Source of the DNA: Bog-473 sp963754445
Lineage (GTDB): Bacteria; Actinomycetota; Acidimicrobiia; Acidimicrobiales; RAAP-2
Assembly: GCA_963754445.1 (NCBI GenBank)
Contig: CAVWFT010000002.1
Coordinates: 1,178,001 to 1,242,000 of the forward strand
Direction of reading: 5' to 3'
Length of the DNA: 64,000 bases
Shown: positions 34,258-41,855 of the stretch, piece after piece
Position numbering within the stretch: position 1 is the first letter of the stretch
How the letters are laid out: each line of letters starts with the position of its first letter
Position numbers and translations under genes: made by a program
The notes under the pieces: generated by a model
Seen by the model: only the letters and a program-made list of their open reading frames with translations
Databases searched by the model: none
Told to the model about the DNA's origin: nothing

Positions 34258-35819
34258 GTCCATCGGCCACCAAGACCAAGCGCAGCACCAAGAAGGAGAT
34301 GGGCCCCTACGGCCGCGTCAGCAAGGTGGTCGGCGAGCTGGACGACCGTCTCGGCGTGGCCAAGGGCGGCCGGGTCTTTCTCGACAAGATCTTCCCGGAC
34401 CACTGGTCCTTCATGCTGGGTGAGATCGCCCTGTACTCCTTCGTCGTGCTGCTGGCGACCGGTGTCTTCCTGGCGCTCTACTTCGTGCCCTCGGCCAACG
34501 AGATCATCTACCACGGCTCCTATGCCCCCCTGCAGGGTCAGCGGGTCTCGGAGGCCTACAACTCGACGGTCCGTATCTCCTTCGACGTCCGCGGGGGAAT
34601 GCTCATACGGCAGATGCACCACTGGGCGGCCGACATCTTCATCGGTTCGATCATCGTCCACATGGGCCGCATCTTCTTCACCGGCGCCTTCCGCAAGCCC
34701 CGCGAGCTCAACTGGACCATCGGGATCCTGATGCTGTTCCTGGCGGTGCTCGAGGGATTCATCGGCTACTCACTGCCCGACGACCTCATCTCGGGCACGG
34801 GACTCCGCATCGGGTACTCCATTGCCGAGTCCCAGCCCCTGATCGGCAGCTACATGGTCTCGTTCCTCTGGGGCGGCCAGTTCCCGGGCGACGGAAGCAT
34901 CATCCCGCGCTTCTTCATCATCCACGTCCTGATCATCCCCTTGGTGCTGATCGGACTCCTCTCGGCACACCTGGGCCTCTTGGTGCGCCAGAAGCACACC
35001 CAGTTCAAGGGCGAGGGCCGGACCGAGCACAACGTGGTCGGTTCGCCGATGTTCCCGACCTTCATGGCGAAGACGACCGGGTTCCTCTTCATGGTGACCG
35101 GTGTCACGGCCGTGCTCGGGGCCTTCGCCCAGATCAACCCGATCTGGCAGTTCGGCAGCTACAACCCGTCGAAGATCTCCTATGCCGTGCAGCCCGACTG
35201 GTACATGGGCATGCTCGACGGCGCGTTGCGCATCATGCCGTCGTGGGAGCTCACCGGATTCGGCCATACCGTGCCGCTCGAGGTCTTCTTGCCCGCAGTG
35301 CTGTTCCCTGGACTGCTGGTGACGTTCTGGCTCCTGTACCCGGGCCTGGAACGCAGGATCACCAAGGACGACGAATTGCACAACCTGCTCGACCGCCCCC
35401 GTGACCGGCCCAAGCGCACGGCGGCCGGGGTGACCATGTTCGCGTTCATGTTCACCCTCTTCGCGGCCAGCTCCACCGACGTCCTGGCCAACTTCTTCCA
35501 CGTGTCGCTCAACGCCACCCTGTGGTTCTTCCGCATCGCCACCTTCGTCATCCCCGCCATTGCCGGTGCGGTGACGTACCAGCTGTGCAAGGAGATGCAG
35601 GGCGTGCATGGCATCGGGAAGCGCAAGCGGGCCGTCATCGTCAGCCGCTCGGCCGACGGTGCCTACTCCACGACTCCGACGGCCCCGCGGCCGGACGACG
35701 TGCACGAGGAACTCGAGCCAGAGCCGGTCCCCGAGTTCATCGACATCGCCCCGCTCGCCAACGGCGGTCCCGGCCTGACCGAGAGCTCGCCCACGGGTGT
35801 GCGCCAGGTCACGCGCTGA
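34254..35819 (+). CDS. qcrB: Cytochrome bc1 complex cytochrome b subunit
   Basis: 521 residues. It holds both b hemes and the quinol sites. Heme-ligand helices are seen in MHHWAADIFIGSIIVHMGRIF and IIHVLIIPLVLIGLLSAHLGLL, and the quinol-site variant of PEWY reads QPDWYMG. The N-terminal 20 residues are Lys-rich. The C-terminal tail of about 100 residues is polar, as in actinobacterial QcrB. The next gene starts 23 bases before its end. Confidence 0.96.
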   Translation: MSPSATKTKRSTKKEMGPYGRVSKVVGELDDRLGVAKGGRVFLDKIFPDHWSFMLGEIALYSFVVLLATGVFLALYFVPSANEIIYHGSYAPLQGQRVSEAYNSTVRISFDVRGGMLIRQMHHWAADIFIGSIIVHMGRIFFTGAFRKPRELNWTIGILMLFLAVLEGFIGYSLPDDLISGTGLRIGYSIAESQPLIGSYMVSFLWGGQFPGDGSIIPRFFIIHVLIIPLVLIGLLSAHLGLLVRQKHTQFKGEGRTEHNVVGSPMFPTFMAKTTGFLFMVTGVTAVLGAFAQINPIWQFGSYNPSKISYAVQPDWYMGMLDGALRIMPSWELTGFGHTVPLEVFLPAVLFPGLLVTFWLLYPGLERRITKDDELHNLLDRPRDRPKRTAAGVTMFAFMFTLFAASSTDVLANFFHVSLNATLWFFRIATFVIPAIAGAVTYQLCKEMQGVHGIGKRKRAVIVSRSADGAYSTTPTAPRPDDVHEELEPEPVPEFIDIAPLANGGPGLTESSPTGVRQVTR

Positions 35820-36696
35820 ACGCACCCGCCCGCGAGACCTCTGGGTCGCGCTGGAAACGATTCACGCCGTCACCTACTTCGCACCGCCCTGTCGCAGCGC
35901 CCTGCGAGACGCCGGGCTGAAGGGCTTCTGGTCGGGGTACTTCGCATCCCGGGCGGCGCCGCTCGGCCCGGTCGGCCCCGGCGTCGTGCGGGCGGCCTTC
36001 GCCAACTTCCACCCCGACATGGTCGCCCGTGCCGTGCCCCAGTGCTGGCAGGCGGTCGCACCCGATGCCGTGTGCGCCCTACGAGCCCGGGCGGCGGCGC
36101 GGTCGTTGGCCGAGCTCTGCGGGATCGAGGCGCGTACGGCGTTGGCCGAGGCGCTGCCCCTGCTGCGCCGCGCCGTCGAGGCCTGTGATCAGCCGGGACG
36201 GATCATGGCCGCGGCCAATCGCGATCTCTGGCCCGCCGTGGCGGCGGATCTGGGTCCCCACGGCCTGGCCGAGGCCTGGCAGGCCTGCACCACCTTGCGC
36301 GAGCACCGGGGGGACGGCCACGTGGCCGCCTTGGTCGTGCACGGGTTGCGCGGGCTCGAAGCCCACGTGCTGGCCGCGGGCACCACGGGAGCGCCCAGCG
36401 CGATGCTGCGGGACGACCGGGGCTGGAGCGAGGACCACTGGGTGGCCGCGGTGCGGGTCCTGGCGGCCCGGGGCCTCGTGCACGCGGACGGTCGGGCCAC
36501 CGACTCGGGTCGCACCCTGCACGCCGAGGTGGAGGCGTGGACGGATCGTCTGGCCGAGCCCGCCTACCGCACCATCGGCGACGGGGCGCTGGAAGATCTC
36601 TACGGCGCGCTCGTGCGGTGCGCCCGCGACGTGGCGGCCTCGGGGGTCCTGCCCTACCCGAACCCCATGGGCCTCCCGCCCGTGACGGAGCGTTAA
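35797..36696 (+). CDS. SCO6745-family (helix-turn-helix-like) protein
   Basis: 299 residues from GTG 35797, inside the end of qcrB; the family core begins at LWVALETIHAVTYFAPPCRSAL, and the GFWSGYFASRAAPLGPVGPG stretch is characteristic. The C-terminal half has a winged-helix look (VAAVRVLAARGLVHADGRATDSGR). Members are common in actinobacteria and of unknown role; a regulator or ligand-binding protein are both possible. The overlap with qcrB suggests co-translation with complex III. Its TAA stop shares the TTAA at 36693-36696 with the convergent SDR gene. Confidence 0.8.
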   Translation: MCARSRAERTRPRDLWVALETIHAVTYFAPPCRSALRDAGLKGFWSGYFASRAAPLGPVGPGVVRAAFANFHPDMVARAVPQCWQAVAPDAVCALRARAAARSLAELCGIEARTALAEALPLLRRAVEACDQPGRIMAAANRDLWPAVAADLGPHGLAEAWQACTTLREHRGDGHVAALVVHGLRGLEAHVLAAGTTGAPSAMLRDDRGWSEDHWVAAVRVLAARGLVHADGRATDSGRTLHAEVEAWTDRLAEPAYRTIGDGALEDLYGALVRCARDVAASGVLPYPNPMGLPPVTER

Positions 36697-37565
36697 GGAG
36701 CGTCGCGCCGCGGCGGAGGCCAGCCGGGGACCAGGTCGAGCTCCCGGCAGAGCTTCCGAGACGACACCATCTGCCCCGAGTACTCGAGCGCGCCGTCGTC
36801 GTCGCCGAGCCAGGCCGCTACCTCCCCGGCCACCTCGGGGGGCGCGGGGACGTGACCCGCCTCGGTCAGGACGGTGTCCATGCCCGACGCCCGCATGGAC
36901 TCCGTCAGGGTGAGCCCGGGGGCGATCGAGAAGGCGGCGATGCCCGATGAGCCGAACTCGACGTTGCACATGTCGGTGACGCGGTGGAACGCCGCCTTGG
37001 CCGCCGCGTAGGCGACCCCCCACCCACCCTGGCCGGCCGGGCTCGGTGGCGTGGTGAACGCCGCTTCGGAGAGCATGTTGACGAGCCGCCCTTCCCCGCG
37101 TTCGAGCATCTGGGGCAAGAGGAGCTGGATGAGCAGCAGCGGGTGGAGGTAGTCCCCGACGAGGCAGCGCTCGGCGAGTTCCAGCGGGAGGTCGAGGATG
37201 CGGTCCATGGTGCCTGGACCCTGGTAGATGGCATTGTTGACCAGCACGTCGACCCGGCCCCAGGTGGCCAACGCCTCGGAGGCGACGTGTTCGACCGACG
37301 CCCGTTCCATCAGGTCCATCGGGACCATCAGTGCCCTGCGCCCCAGCGCCTCGATGTCGGCGGCGGTCGATTCGAGGCTGCCCGGAATGGGCACCGGTTC
37401 GCTCTCGGCCAGGACGGAGGAGGCGTGAGCCCGCCCGTCGCCCTCACGCACGGTGCGGGCCGTGATCACCACGTCGAAGCCGCGCCGGGCCAGCGCGACG
37501 GCTGCGCAGCGTCCGATGCCCCGGCTCGCTCCGGTGACGAGGGCGATCCTCTGGGGCTGGCTCAT
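36693..37565 (-). CDS. Short-chain dehydrogenase/reductase
   Basis: 290 residues. NAD(P) motif TGASRGIG at about 11-18, VNNAIY where NNAG is usual, catalytic Ser in NMLSEAAF and YAAAKAAF for the Tyr/Lys pair. After the usual Ser there is an insert TTPPSPAGQGGWG before the Tyr. The substrate is unknown. ATG 37565 lies 4 bases after the stop of the second SDR, so the two look co-transcribed. Confidence 0.88.
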   Translation of the reverse strand: MSQPQRIALVTGASRGIGRCAAVALARRGFDVVITARTVREGDGRAHASSVLAESEPVPIPGSLESTAADIEALGRRALMVPMDLMERASVEHVASEALATWGRVDVLVNNAIYQGPGTMDRILDLPLELAERCLVGDYLHPLLLIQLLLPQMLERGEGRLVNMLSEAAFTTPPSPAGQGGWGVAYAAAKAAFHRVTDMCNVEFGSSGIAAFSIAPGLTLTESMRASGMDTVLTEAGHVPAPPEVAGEVAAWLGDDDGALEYSGQMVSSRKLCRELDLVPGWPPPRRDAP

Positions 37566-37569
37566 CGCA

Positions 37570-38337
37570 TCACATCATCCCGGCGATCTGGTGTCCGCCG
37601 TCGACGTGGAGCACGTGACCGTTGACGAAGCTCGACGCATCGCTGCAGAGGAACACGACGACGCGCGCGATGTCCTCGGGCGTGCCGAGCCGGCGCAGCG
37701 GGTTGGCCGCCTTCAGTCGCTCCTGGACATCGGTGGGCACGAGGGTCGAGGCGGTCTCGGTCAGGATGAACCCGGGCGCGATCGCATTGGCCCGGATTCC
37801 GTCGCGCCCGTAGCGCACGGCCAGGTGACGGGTCAGCTGGTTGAGTGCCGCCTTGGACACGCCGTAGGCCACCCGGACCGACTCGCCGATCGTGCTGGTC
37901 CCCGACGAGATCGTGACGATCGAACCGCCGCCGCGGGCCTACATGTGCGGGATGGCCTGGCGGGCCAGGAGCAGGGCACCCCGGGTGGTGATCTCGATGG
38001 TGCGGTCCCACACCCCGAGGTCGACGCCGACGGCGTCGCTGTCGAGCCTCGGGTGGCTCCAGGCCGCGTTGTGGTCCACGCAGTCCACGCCGCCGAACTC
38101 CCGCACGGCGGCCTGGACGAACGCGGCGACGGAATCCTCCTGGCGCACGTCGCAGACCACACCGATCGCCCGACCCCCTGCCGCACGGACCTGGTCGGCC
38201 ACGGCCGCCGCCGTGTCGAGACCGACGTCACCGATGGCGACGGCGGCTCCCTCGGCCGCCAGGCCGAGGGCCGTCGCCCGTCCGATGTCCGACGCGCCCC
38301 CGCTCACCAGCACCACCTTGCCCTCCAGCTGGCCCAC
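37570..38337 (-). pseudogene. SDR family oxidoreductase interrupted by an in-frame amber codon
   Basis: Reading from GTG 38337: SGGASDIGRATALGLA (cofactor loop), DVRQEDSVAAFV, DHNAAW in place of NNAG, then LARQAIPHM followed by TAG at 37941-37939. Past the stop the same frame goes on unbroken as ARGGGSIVTISSGTSTIGES (catalytic Ser) and VAYGVSKAALN (Tyr/Lys), and ends LHVDGGHQIAGMM at 37570. Joined, the 255 residues are a normal SDR. Either a point change to TAG has killed the gene, or the base call is wrong, or TAG is read through. No SDR activity is possible from the first part alone, as it lacks the catalytic residues. Confidence 0.8.
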
Positions 38338-38340
38338 GGC

Positions 38341-38397
38341 TCAGGACGGCCTGTCCGCCGCGGCCGCCGGGCGGCCCCGAGGTGTCCTGGCCGTCAT
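38341..38397 (-). CDS. Putative leaderless upstream ORF (18 residues)
   Basis: ATG at 38397 lies 7 bases after a TAACAT hexamer (38405-38410), so it would be the first codon of a leaderless mRNA. The frame reads MTARTPRGRPAAAADRPS and stops (TGA) 3 bases before the GTG of the SDR gene. The tight spacing suggests that ribosomes finishing it could restart on the SDR. Basic and low complexity; a leader peptide rather than an enzyme. Not proven. Confidence 0.4.
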   Translation of the reverse strand: MTARTPRGRPAAAADRPS

Positions 38398-38404
38398 GGG
38401 GGCC

Positions 38405-38410
38405 ATGTTA
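38405..38410 (-). promoter_or_regulatory. -10 element (TAACAT) of the SDR operon
   Basis: The only AT-rich hexamer in the 172-bp gap between the SDR and cyclase starts; it places the transcript start at the uORF ATG. Confidence 0.4.
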
Positions 38411-38509
38411 AGGCAACCCCGCCGTCAGGGCTCCGACCAGGAGGTTCACCCGACGCGCCGCCATTCGCCGATTAGGAGCGTGCCCCGGCGCCATGGCAGC
38501 ATCTGAGGC

Positions 38510-39172
38510 GTGCGGGTTCACCGGACGTTCGGCTTCGTCGACGTGTCGGGTTTCACCGCGATGACGGAGCTCGAGGGGGACGAGCGCGCCGTCGATGTGC
38601 TGACCGCGGTCCGGGCTCTGCTGCGCGACATCTGTTCCCGGCGCGGTGTGCGCATCGCAAAATGGCTCGGCGACGGCGTGATGCTGGTCTGTGTCGAGAC
38701 CCGTCCGCTCGTCGAGACCGTGCTCGAGCTGCACCACATCGTCGACACGGTGTCGGGACCGGTCGAGACGGTGTCGATCCGTTCGGGGGTCACGTCCGGC
38801 GAGGTGATCCTCATGGAGGGCGACGACTACATCGGGCACTGTGTGAACGTGGCCGCCCGCTTGTGCGACCTGGCGACACCGGGGGAGGCCTTGGCCGACC
38901 CCAGCGTCATGGACTTCCTGCCGAGCTGGGGTGTCGTGGCGCATCACCAAGAGGTCGCCCTCCGCGGCGTCGAGAAGTCCGTGCCGGCCTCGAGCATCCG
39001 GATGGCACATCCGGGTGAGGACGGTCGGCGCGATCCCATCTGCGGCTTGCCCTTGACCGAGGACACGGCCGAAGAGATCGCCCACGACGTGCGGGGCTCG
39101 GTGGTGCTGTTCTGCTCCCTCGGCTGCCTCGACACCTGGCGACGGCGTCCCGCCCGGGCCGGAGCCCGCTGA
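38510..39172 (+). CDS. Class III adenylate/guanylate cyclase with C-terminal YHS-like metal domain
   Basis: 220 residues. Cyclase domain: metal Asp in FVDVSGFT (about 9-16), the substrate Lys and second Asp in AKWLGDGVML (about 50-59), and transition-state Asn and Arg in CVNVAARLCD (about 107-116), so the catalytic set looks complete. It would make cAMP or cGMP as a homodimer in the cytoplasm. The C-terminus (about 174-215) holds DPICGLPLTE and VVLFCSLGCLDTW, the pattern of YHS/TRASH metal-binding domains. That suggests a metal- or redox-sensing cyclase. The GTG start at 38510 has no good ribosome site; GAGG is only one base away. Confidence 0.85.
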   Translation: MRVHRTFGFVDVSGFTAMTELEGDERAVDVLTAVRALLRDICSRRGVRIAKWLGDGVMLVCVETRPLVETVLELHHIVDTVSGPVETVSIRSGVTSGEVILMEGDDYIGHCVNVAARLCDLATPGEALADPSVMDFLPSWGVVAHHQEVALRGVEKSVPASSIRMAHPGEDGRRDPICGLPLTEDTAEEIAHDVRGSVVLFCSLGCLDTWRRRPARAGAR

Positions 39173-39179
39173 GGCAGGG

Positions 39180-39554
39180 TCAGCGGAACCGGCGGCCGTC
39201 CGGCGCCACGACGGTGACATGGACCGTCCCGGACTCCTCGACCGCCCGATGGCTGACCGCCAGGTCGCCGTCGCTCGTGTCCTCCTCCCAGTGGAGGACG
39301 ACCGGGGCGCTGCGGCTCACGGCATCGCGGTAGGCAGCCAAAATGCCCTGATCCACCCCGTCGGGGAGGAACGTGAAGACGGCGTGCGCCTCCGCCACGA
39401 CCTCGTCGTCGAGGTCAGCCAGCAGGCCCAGGCTCTCCACGACCGCCTCGCAGTTGTCGGCCTCGAGGATGGCCTCCCGTGCCGTGGCGTAGTCGTCACT
39501 GGCAGGGTCGGCGAGCTTGTCGTTCAAGGGGTGGAACGCGACGAACATGGGCAT
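39180..39554 (-). CDS. Hypothetical protein (124 aa)
   Basis: No family recognised. A small acidic soluble protein: MPMFVAFHPLNDK at the start, a helical Asp/Glu/Ala-rich middle and a beta-rich C-terminal half (PVVLHWEE, TVHVTVVAPDGRRF). Real rather than chance, since a TATCGT -10 lies exactly 7 bases before the ATG and composition is normal. Divergent from the hydrolase-cyclase gene, convergent with the cyclase-YHS gene (7 bp between stops). Confidence 0.65.
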   Translation of the reverse strand: MPMFVAFHPLNDKLADPASDDYATAREAILEADNCEAVVESLGLLADLDDEVVAEAHAVFTFLPDGVDQGILAAYRDAVSRSAPVVLHWEEDTSDGDLAVSHRAVEESGTVHVTVVAPDGRRFR

Positions 39555-39561
39555 GGCGCGG

Positions 39562-39567
39562 ACGATA
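39562..39567 (-). promoter_or_regulatory. -10 element (TATCGT), leaderless
   Basis: Ends 7 bases before the ATG at 39554 on the minus strand. Confidence 0.45.
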
Positions 39568-39695
39568 CTGCAGCTTCGAAGCGATCATCTCGCCCAAGGT
39601 CGCCCGCCCCTGACCCTCGGGCCTTCCCAGCCGAGCGCTGTCGGTGCCACACTGCTGGCATGCGATGGCGCACCCCGGCCGTGCGGGGGTAAGCG

Positions 39696-41009
39696 ATGCT
39701 CGCCCCGCCACCCATCGAGTTCGCTGAGCACGACGGTCTCCACATCGCGTTCCAGCGGGCCGGTGACGGGCCGTTCGATCTGGTCTTCGTCGCCGGGGCC
39801 ATGGCCGTCTCGCTGCGCTGGGAGGAGGCCGCGGCGGCCAAGAGTCTGCGGCGCATGGCCAGCTTCGCCCAGCTGATCAGTTACGACCAGCGGGGCATGG
39901 GCTATTCGGACCGAATGGACGTGTCGGCGCCACCCGTCCTCGAAGACCTCGTGGCCGACCTCGAGGCGGTCATCGACGCCGCGGGGGTCAAGGATCCGGT
40001 CCTCTTCGGCACGCACAACGGTGGCGCGATCGCCGCCCTCTATGCCGCCCGCCACCCCGTCCGCCAGCTGGTGCTCTGCAATACCTGGGCCAGGCTCGAG
40101 CGGGCGGACGATTTCCCGATCGGGGTGCCGACCCATGTGCTCGACGCCATGGCCGAGCGCTACCGCACCGAATGGGGCGCCGGCGAGATCTCGAATTTCT
40201 ACGCCTCCGACCGCCCGGCCGGCACGAGCGGCCGCTCCGAGCTCGCCTCGACCAGCCACAATCAGATCGCCCATCTCTTCGAATTGAACCGTTCCTACGA
40301 CATCCGGGCCGTGCTCCCCGGGATCACCGCACCGACGCTCGTCGTCCATCTGGCCGACAACGTCAGCGTGGCGGCGGACCACGGTCGTTACCTGGCGTCG
40401 GCCATTCCCGGGGCCCGCCTGGCCCTCGTCCCGGGCACCGACCAGAACTTTCTCGGACGCTACGGCACGCCGGTGATCGACGAGGTGGAACGCTTCACCA
40501 CGGGGAGGGTCACCCTCTACGCCGATCGACTGCGGACGACGATGCTCTTCACCGACATCGTCGACTCGACGCCTCTGGCGGCATCGCTCGGGGACGCGCG
40601 CTGGAGTGCGCTCATCGACGCCCACAACGACGCGGTACAGCGTCAGATCGCAGCGCACGGGGGCCACGAGGTGAAGGGGACCGGCGACGGCTACCTGGTG
40701 GCCTTCGACGACACGGAGTCTGCCATCCGGTGCGCGCGGGCCTCCATGGCGGCGGTCGCCGGTCTCGGACTCGAACTGCGGGCCGGCGTGCACGTCGGCG
40801 AGGTGGCCCACATGGGCCGCAACGACCTGTCCGGGTTGGCGGTCCATTTCGCGCAGCGCCTGTGTGGTCGCGCCGAAGGCGGCCAGCTCCTGACCTCGGC
40901 CGACGTGCGCTCGGCCTGTGTCGATCCCGAGATCGTGTTCGAGGCCAGGGGGCTGGCCAGCCTCAAGGGCATCCCCGGGGAATGGGAGATCTTCGAAGCT
41001 CACCTCTAG
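39696..41009 (+). CDS. Alpha/beta-hydrolase-adenylate cyclase fusion (LipJ/Rv1900c type), hydrolase nucleophile lost
   Basis: 437 residues. N-terminal alpha/beta-hydrolase fold (about 1-270): VFVAGAMAVSL and SYDQRGMGYSDR are fold landmarks, but the nucleophile elbow reads GTHNGG, with Asn where Ser is expected. C-terminal class III cyclase (about 280-437): FTDIVDST with both metal Asp, KGTGDGYLVAF with the Lys and HVGEVAHMG, while the Asn site reads AVHFAQRL (His). Same architecture as mycobacterial Rv1900c. It may make cAMP under control of a ligand held by the inactive hydrolase domain. A GGGGGTAAG ribosome site precedes the ATG. Confidence 0.88.
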   Translation: MLAPPPIEFAEHDGLHIAFQRAGDGPFDLVFVAGAMAVSLRWEEAAAAKSLRRMASFAQLISYDQRGMGYSDRMDVSAPPVLEDLVADLEAVIDAAGVKDPVLFGTHNGGAIAALYAARHPVRQLVLCNTWARLERADDFPIGVPTHVLDAMAERYRTEWGAGEISNFYASDRPAGTSGRSELASTSHNQIAHLFELNRSYDIRAVLPGITAPTLVVHLADNVSVAADHGRYLASAIPGARLALVPGTDQNFLGRYGTPVIDEVERFTTGRVTLYADRLRTTMLFTDIVDSTPLAASLGDARWSALIDAHNDAVQRQIAAHGGHEVKGTGDGYLVAFDDTESAIRCARASMAAVAGLGLELRAGVHVGEVAHMGRNDLSGLAVHFAQRLCGRAEGGQLLTSADVRSACVDPEIVFEARGLASLKGIPGEWEIFEAHL

Positions 41010-41036
41010 ACCAGGCCGCCGTGCGGGCCTGACCCG

Positions 41037-41066
41037 TTGACATGTGACTATAAGGTCACATATAGT
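41037..41066 (+). promoter_or_regulatory. Promoter of the ArsR-SRPBCC gene: TTGACA - 18 bp - TATAGT
   Basis: -35 TTGACA (41037-41042) and -10 TATAGT (41061-41066), 18-bp spacer; the best sigma-70-type promoter in the window. The transcript would begin at about the GTG at 41074. Confidence 0.75.
41042..41061. promoter_or_regulatory. ArsR-type operator inside the promoter spacer
   Basis: Perfect 7-bp inverted repeat ATGTGAC-TATAAG-GTCACAT. It fills the gap between -35 and -10, so a bound dimer must block RNA polymerase. Very likely the self-regulatory site of the adjacent ArsR protein. Confidence 0.75.
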
Positions 41067-41073
41067 GGCCGAG

Positions 41074-41829
41074 GTGGATGACGTGTTCAAGGCGCTGGCC
41101 GATCCCACCCGACGCAGCCTGCTGGACGAGCTGTACCGGCAGGACGGCCAGACCCTGAGCACGTTGGAGGAGCGCCTCCCGATGACGCGCTTCGGCGTGA
41201 TGAAGCACCTGAAAGTGCTCGAGGAGGCCGGTCTCGTCGTCACGAGACGCCGGGGCCGGGAGAAGCAGCACTTCCTCAATCCGGTGCCCATCAGGCTCGT
41301 CCACGACCGCTGGGTCAGCAAGTACGCGGAGCCCTGGGTGGCAGGGCTGAGCGAAATCAAGGAGAGGTTGGAGAACCAGATGGAAAAGGTGTACGAGATC
41401 TTCATCAAGACCACGCCCGAGCGCCTCTGGCAGGCCATCATCGATCCCGAGATCCGGGCCAAGTACAACTTCGGCGCCGCGGTCAACTCGGACTGGGCGG
41501 TCGGCTCGCCCATCAGCGTCGACGTCGCCGCGCACGACGACCTGCATCTCGGCGAGGGAGAGGTGCTCGAGATCGACCCACCCCGGCGCCTCGTCCACAC
41601 CATGGCCGCCCTCTGGGACGACGACGTCACGGCCGAAGGATTCTCCCGAGTCACCTGGGAGATCGAGGCGGTCGGTGACTCCTGCCATCTCACGCTGACC
41701 CATGACCAGATGCGCGAGGGCGCCAACCCGCAGATCTACGGCGGCTGGCCGATGATCCTCTCGGGGCTCAAGACCTGGCTCGAGACGGGTGAGCTGCTCA
41801 CGACGCCCGGTTCGCTCCGTTACGGCTGA
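41074..41829 (+). CDS. ArsR-family regulator fused to SRPBCC (AHSA1) domain
   Basis: 251 residues from GTG 41074. N-terminal winged helix: VFKALADPTRRSLLDELY, then recognition helix MTRFGVMKHLKVLEEAGLVVTRR (about 40-62). From about residue 105 an SRPBCC/AHSA1 ligand-binding domain (VYEIFIKTTPERLWQAIIDPEIRAKYNFG ... TWEIEAVGDSCHLTLTHDQ). No Cys metal site of the ArsR kind is seen, so the signal is probably a hydrophobic ligand in the SRPBCC pocket. I chose 41074, 7 bases after the -10, over GTG 41044 and 41065, which lie inside or before the promoter. The VOC gene 26 bp downstream is likely in the same unit. Confidence 0.88.
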   Translation: MDDVFKALADPTRRSLLDELYRQDGQTLSTLEERLPMTRFGVMKHLKVLEEAGLVVTRRRGREKQHFLNPVPIRLVHDRWVSKYAEPWVAGLSEIKERLENQMEKVYEIFIKTTPERLWQAIIDPEIRAKYNFGAAVNSDWAVGSPISVDVAAHDDLHLGEGEVLEIDPPRRLVHTMAALWDDDVTAEGFSRVTWEIEAVGDSCHLTLTHDQMREGANPQIYGGWPMILSGLKTWLETGELLTTPGSLRYG

Positions 41830-41855
41830 GCTCGAACCGGCACGAAGGAGTCGAC

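Noticed and set aside
41044..41073. Earlier GTG starts for the ArsR-SRPBCC gene
   Set aside because: They lie inside the operator or -10 element, upstream of the expected transcript start.
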